Shown piece by piece: positions 60,827 to 64,000 of a DNA stretch of 64,000 bases. The DNA lies in NCBI RefSeq assembly GCF_963169125.1, contig NC_084800.1:142596397-142660396 (forward strand). Reading direction: 5' to 3'. Both the position numbers and the translations under genes were made by a program. How positions within the stretch are numbered: the stretch's first letter is position 1; every line of letters begins with the position of its first letter. A model generated the notes under the pieces. That model was not told where the DNA came from. It saw only the letters and a list, made by a program, of their open reading frames with translations, and did not search any database. The DNA is from Humulus lupulus. Lineage: Eukaryota; Streptophyta; Magnoliopsida; Rosales; Cannabaceae.

Positions 60827-62504
60827 TTCGAAAGCTTATCCCATTGTTTATTTCAATGGAAGGTGAGACTATCAAGATCATAAACCAAGACCTAGTGAGG
60901 TTGCATAGATTTGATGGATCCAATTGAATTAGGGGGTAAGACAAGGTAAGTGTAAATGTATTCACTATTTTATATAATAGTGATGAAATTTTATTTCATG
61001 TATTAGCATGTTTTTCAAATGTTGATATATGAATAATTGTGTAAATGTTAACATGTTAAATATGAGATACATTGTAACATAGTTGACACATCTACTTGTG
61101 AAATTTAATGTGTAATCCTTAGAAGTGAACTTTTGACAAGCTCTACATAATCTGGGGATTGTTTATCTTATGTATGCTATATGTGAGATAGTAGTACATA
61201 CATTTGACATGAAAATTATGTTTTGAGATTTTATAAAGCATGGTAATTAGGTAGTTTTTGACATGCCTATATATTGACTTTATGAATCAATAGTATATAT
61301 CAATATGTGGATATGTGAATCATTGTATGATATTTGTGATATACTTACAATATAATTATGAGATTCAAAATGCATGCTAATATGATGGATATATGTTGAC
61401 AAATTATGTGAAATTGCTTTGAGACATAAATATGTTAATATATAAAAGTATTTTGATATATACATGAGAATTATCATGATTATTATGGTGTGCCATATAA
61501 TATAATTACTAAGGTGATAATAATATAAATATATATTATCCTCTATTATTGCAATGTGATGAGTTACCATTTATTTGGTAAATAAAGAGAATTATTTGAG
61601 AAATTAAAATTTCTCATTTAAGTGTTGATCATCTCAACTTATGAGATAAGAAAAGATGAACCTAAGGGGGTCACATCTTTTGATATGTGTCTTGCTATTG
61701 CAAGAAAATGGATTAAGGGGATCCAAAATTATGGGATGACACATTGACCTATAGGCTTGGAGTCTAAAAGTGTGGTCGAAAGAGAAAACATTTGAGAATT
61801 ATTTAGTGACAACAATTCTCAAATATTCAATGTCTCAATGAGGTGACATTACAAATTGGAGAAGCAATCTTGAATCTTTATACCAAGTGAATAAGGTTGA
61901 AGAGAATTTCATTCATTCTTGTTAAAGATGGTGATATGTTTTAAATTAATCTCAATGAGGAGATAATGTTAAACCAAAGAATTAGAAATCAAAGTGTTTA
62001 AATAAATCATTGAGGGTTTATTTTCTTTGATTTAACTGTTTAAAATTGACATTCTCAAATTGATTTTGATGAGAAAATCAATGGATGTCAAAATGATGTT
62101 TTGAAAAGAATCTCAAAGAGACGCTTAAAAATGCACAAAATTTGTTTAAGTGATGTTGAGATTATTTAGACAACTAAAAGTGAAATTAGTGATTATTTGC
62201 TTGAGAAATTTTCACATGGTATTTATATCTCCATATGAGTTATGGAAAGGAACAAAACCTAGCATAGGTTATTTCAAAGTGTGGGGGTGTCTTGCATATT
62301 GCAAGAAAAAACGAACCTAATAGAACAAAGTTAGGTTTAAGAGCCGTAAAGTGTGCTTTTGTTGGTTATGCCAACAATAATAAAGCTTATAGGCTATTAG
62401 ACTTAGAGTCTAATATTGTGATTGAATCTAGAGAAGTTGAATTATTTGAGAACATGTTATGTGACAACAATTCTCAAACCACACTTCATTGTCAGGTTTT
62501 AGGA
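60827..62504 (+). pseudogene. Truncated Ty1/copia internal region (gag start and integrase end)
   Basis: ATG at about 60,856 opens a short reading, EGETIKIINQDLV then LHRFDGSN, a typical copia gag N-terminus, stopped by TGA within 25 codons. The next recognisable piece is 62,215-62,460: ELWKGTKPSIGYFKVWGC, then CAFVGYANNNKAYRLLD and IESREVEFFEN-like words, the C-terminal side of a copia integrase. What lies between (about 60,950-62,200) is AT-rich with no recognised domain. RT, RNase H and the 3' LTR are missing; the sequence changes to a Tat LTR near 62,505. Confidence 0.7.
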
Positions 62505-62836
62505 ATTAATCATGAATGTCACAGAAGTGACATGATGGGTAAGAAGGTCACGGGATGACCCCCCTTTGCCAACCCCCAGGTGCCCTCTCCCTATAAATAT
62601 GGAGACCCTGGGAGTTGCAAGGGGTTGGATTTTATTTTGTAGGGAAATACCCTGTAAAGAATATCAGAAAGATAGCAATAATATTGGCTGGTGGACTAGA
62701 AGGATTTTAACCTTTGAACCACCTAAAAAAGTATTCGTGTTACCATTTTACTTTAAGATCATTCATCTATTACGGTTCATTATTTAGCACTAATCCCACT
62801 CTTTATTCTATTAATTATCTGTTGCTGAAGACGTCA
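62505..62836 (+). mobile_element. 3' part of the 5' LTR of Tat element C
   Basis: Matches 26,845-27,175: TTAATCATGAATGTCACAG, ATGACCCC, CCCTATAAATATGG (TATA box at about 62,591), GCAAGGGGTTGG, ending GACGTCA. The first half of the LTR is absent, replaced by copia sequence. Confidence 0.8.
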
Positions 62837-62837
62837 A

Positions 62838-62860
62838 CAGTTTGGTGCTTTCATTGAGAG
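62838..62860 (+). other. Putative primer-binding site of element C
   Basis: CAGTTTGGTGCTTTCATTGA directly after the LTR, as in elements B and D. Confidence 0.65.
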
Positions 62861-62893
62861 CTGTTAGATTGGTGCTATCGCAAATACCCTACC

Positions 62894-64000
62894 ATGGTAA
62901 TCACTCGCTCAAGACATGGTAACGAGGCGGACCAACGTGATGGGTAGGAGGCCCATCATGCCGCCATTTTTGATGATCAGAACCCATAGGTTCAGCAGCG
63001 GCCGGGCAAGCAGCCAATAGGCCAAGATGACACTGGAAGTTTGGCTCCCCGGCCACCTAATCCGAACCCATATTTTTACACGGCGGTGGAAATGGAAAAT
63101 GCATAGTTGAGGAGTCAATTGGCAAAAGCTAACCAGCAGATTCAAGAGGTTTTGGCCTGTCTACCCCCTCTTACAACCGACGCTAACATCGGAAAGAGGC
63201 AAGGCGAGAATCATAAGTCCTGCTGGGGTAATCGGTCCAGGCCCAGCCGGTCGGTCAGATACCCGATATCAAATTCCACTCCCACATTGTACCACCGAGA
63301 AACCACTTTTGAGGAACTTCCTAGGGCCGAGCAACAGTACAGCCGATCGGTCCGGACTTTAACTCCCAGCTCACTTTCGCCCTCGAGCGCGCCCAGGAGG
63401 GCTCGAGGGAGCTCACGAAGGAGATCCGGGGAGGGCTCGCAGCGACAGTTCGCCTTGGTCAGCCGTCCTGCACCCCGCTCAGATCGCCGAGCACAGGACC
63501 CGGAGGATGGTAAAGCGGAGCGGCCCCGACCTAACCTGATCTGCCTTGACGGGACTAAGATCGCGTCTCCGGTCAGGCATCCTCCTTCACCAATAAGATA
63601 CCCGTCTCCTCCCTAGCCAGTCCGAGACATTTCGGCTCATGGGAGCAGTGGGAGAAATCCACCTCCCACTGGACCTTCCGATCGTAGCCGAGCGCCCAGA
63701 GAAGTCCCGGATCCTCATCCCTAGAGGCGGGCTCCAAGCTTCTCAAATGGGAGCTATTGGACCGGAAGCCGTCGAAGTGACCTCTCCGGCGGAGACCTGC
63801 GCCAATGTTTGAGCTCAGTGCAAAGTCCTCAGGCTGCCCCGAGGGGCGACCTCTGAGATCGTCTAAACTCTCAAAGGGGAGACCCGGTGGGAAACGACAG
63901 TCGTGCTTGCCAAAGGGAAGACCTGTCCGAAGTACGCGACAACGGGAATGTCCCATATAACCTATCTCAAGATAGGAGGGACAATAACCCGCCAAACACG
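62894..64000 (+). pseudogene. gag: Tat-lineage gag start (element C), runs off the window
   Basis: ATG at 62,894 starts MVITRSRHGNEADQ, the usual basic beginning of this gag, but stops occur near 62,945, 62,986 and 63,103. The segment LRSQLAKANQQIQEVLACLP (63,107-63,170) matches element B. It is followed by a long Arg/Ser/Pro-rich linker with repeated SRSVR words (63,230-63,480), continuing to the window edge without reaching the gag core. Compared with B it is less shifted at the N-terminus and keeps the start ATG that B has lost. Confidence 0.8.

Noticed and set aside
60580..60927. Open frame of 115 codons running into the copia gag start
   Set aside because: Its first two thirds are T-rich LTR sequence; only the last 25 codons, from the ATG near 60,856, resemble gag.

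Overview
The window is gene-poor plant nuclear DNA, almost entirely nested LTR retrotransposons. The lineages point to a flowering plant: Ty3/gypsy chromoviruses of Tekay/Del type (C-terminal chromodomain, initiator-Met primer site, LTRs of 2.2-2.6 kb), Ty3/gypsy Tat-lineage elements (two RNase H domains, an antisense gene after pol) and decayed Ty1/copia pieces. No host gene, tRNA, rRNA or bacterial-type feature was recognised. The species cannot be named from this sequence. Letters A-H are labels used only here.

Left part (1-20,935). A decayed Tekay element E (pol 1-2832, 3' LTR 2862-5061) lies against the end of the 5' LTR of Tat element D. D runs from 5062 to about 20,935. It keeps gag, protease, an antisense gene and its 3' LTR, but no RT, RNase H or integrase is visible. 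D is interrupted by a copia LTR remnant (8269-8437 and 10,916-10,999), a minus-strand Tekay solo LTR (8438-10,915, target duplication GTATT), the 3' half of Tekay element H (11,000-14,475) and a plus-strand Tekay solo LTR (16,759-19,210, target duplication TCCAC).

Middle (20,936-24,984). An AT-rich stretch without recognisable genes holds a possible inverted-repeat transposon, direct repeats and a copia-LTR-like remnant.

Right part (24,985-64,000). Tat element A is split into three pieces (24,985-26,390; 38,964-40,325; 59,419-59,647). Two insertions split it: a complete Tat element B (26,391-38,963), and Tekay element F (40,326-59,418, minus strand, target duplication ATCTC). F is itself split inside its protease region by element G (45,763-55,101, plus strand, target duplication ATATC). 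G has LTRs about 99.7% identical but no intact coding capacity. A truncated copia element (59,648 to about 62,504) and the start of a third Tat element C (62,505 to the window end) follow.

The Tat elements A, B and D each carry an antisense gene (gypsy-type transposon domain, proline-rich linker, coiled coil) with short GT-AG introns. Being antisense to the genomic RNA, these introns would not be spliced out during retrotransposition. The Tekay LTRs share a perfect CCACAT/ATGTGG palindrome, repeated splice-donor-like AGGTAAG sites and a GC-rich block whose palindromic word differs between copies. All coding regions seen are damaged, mostly by stop codons at former CAG, TGG or CGA codons, as expected from cytosine deamination in methylated DNA.
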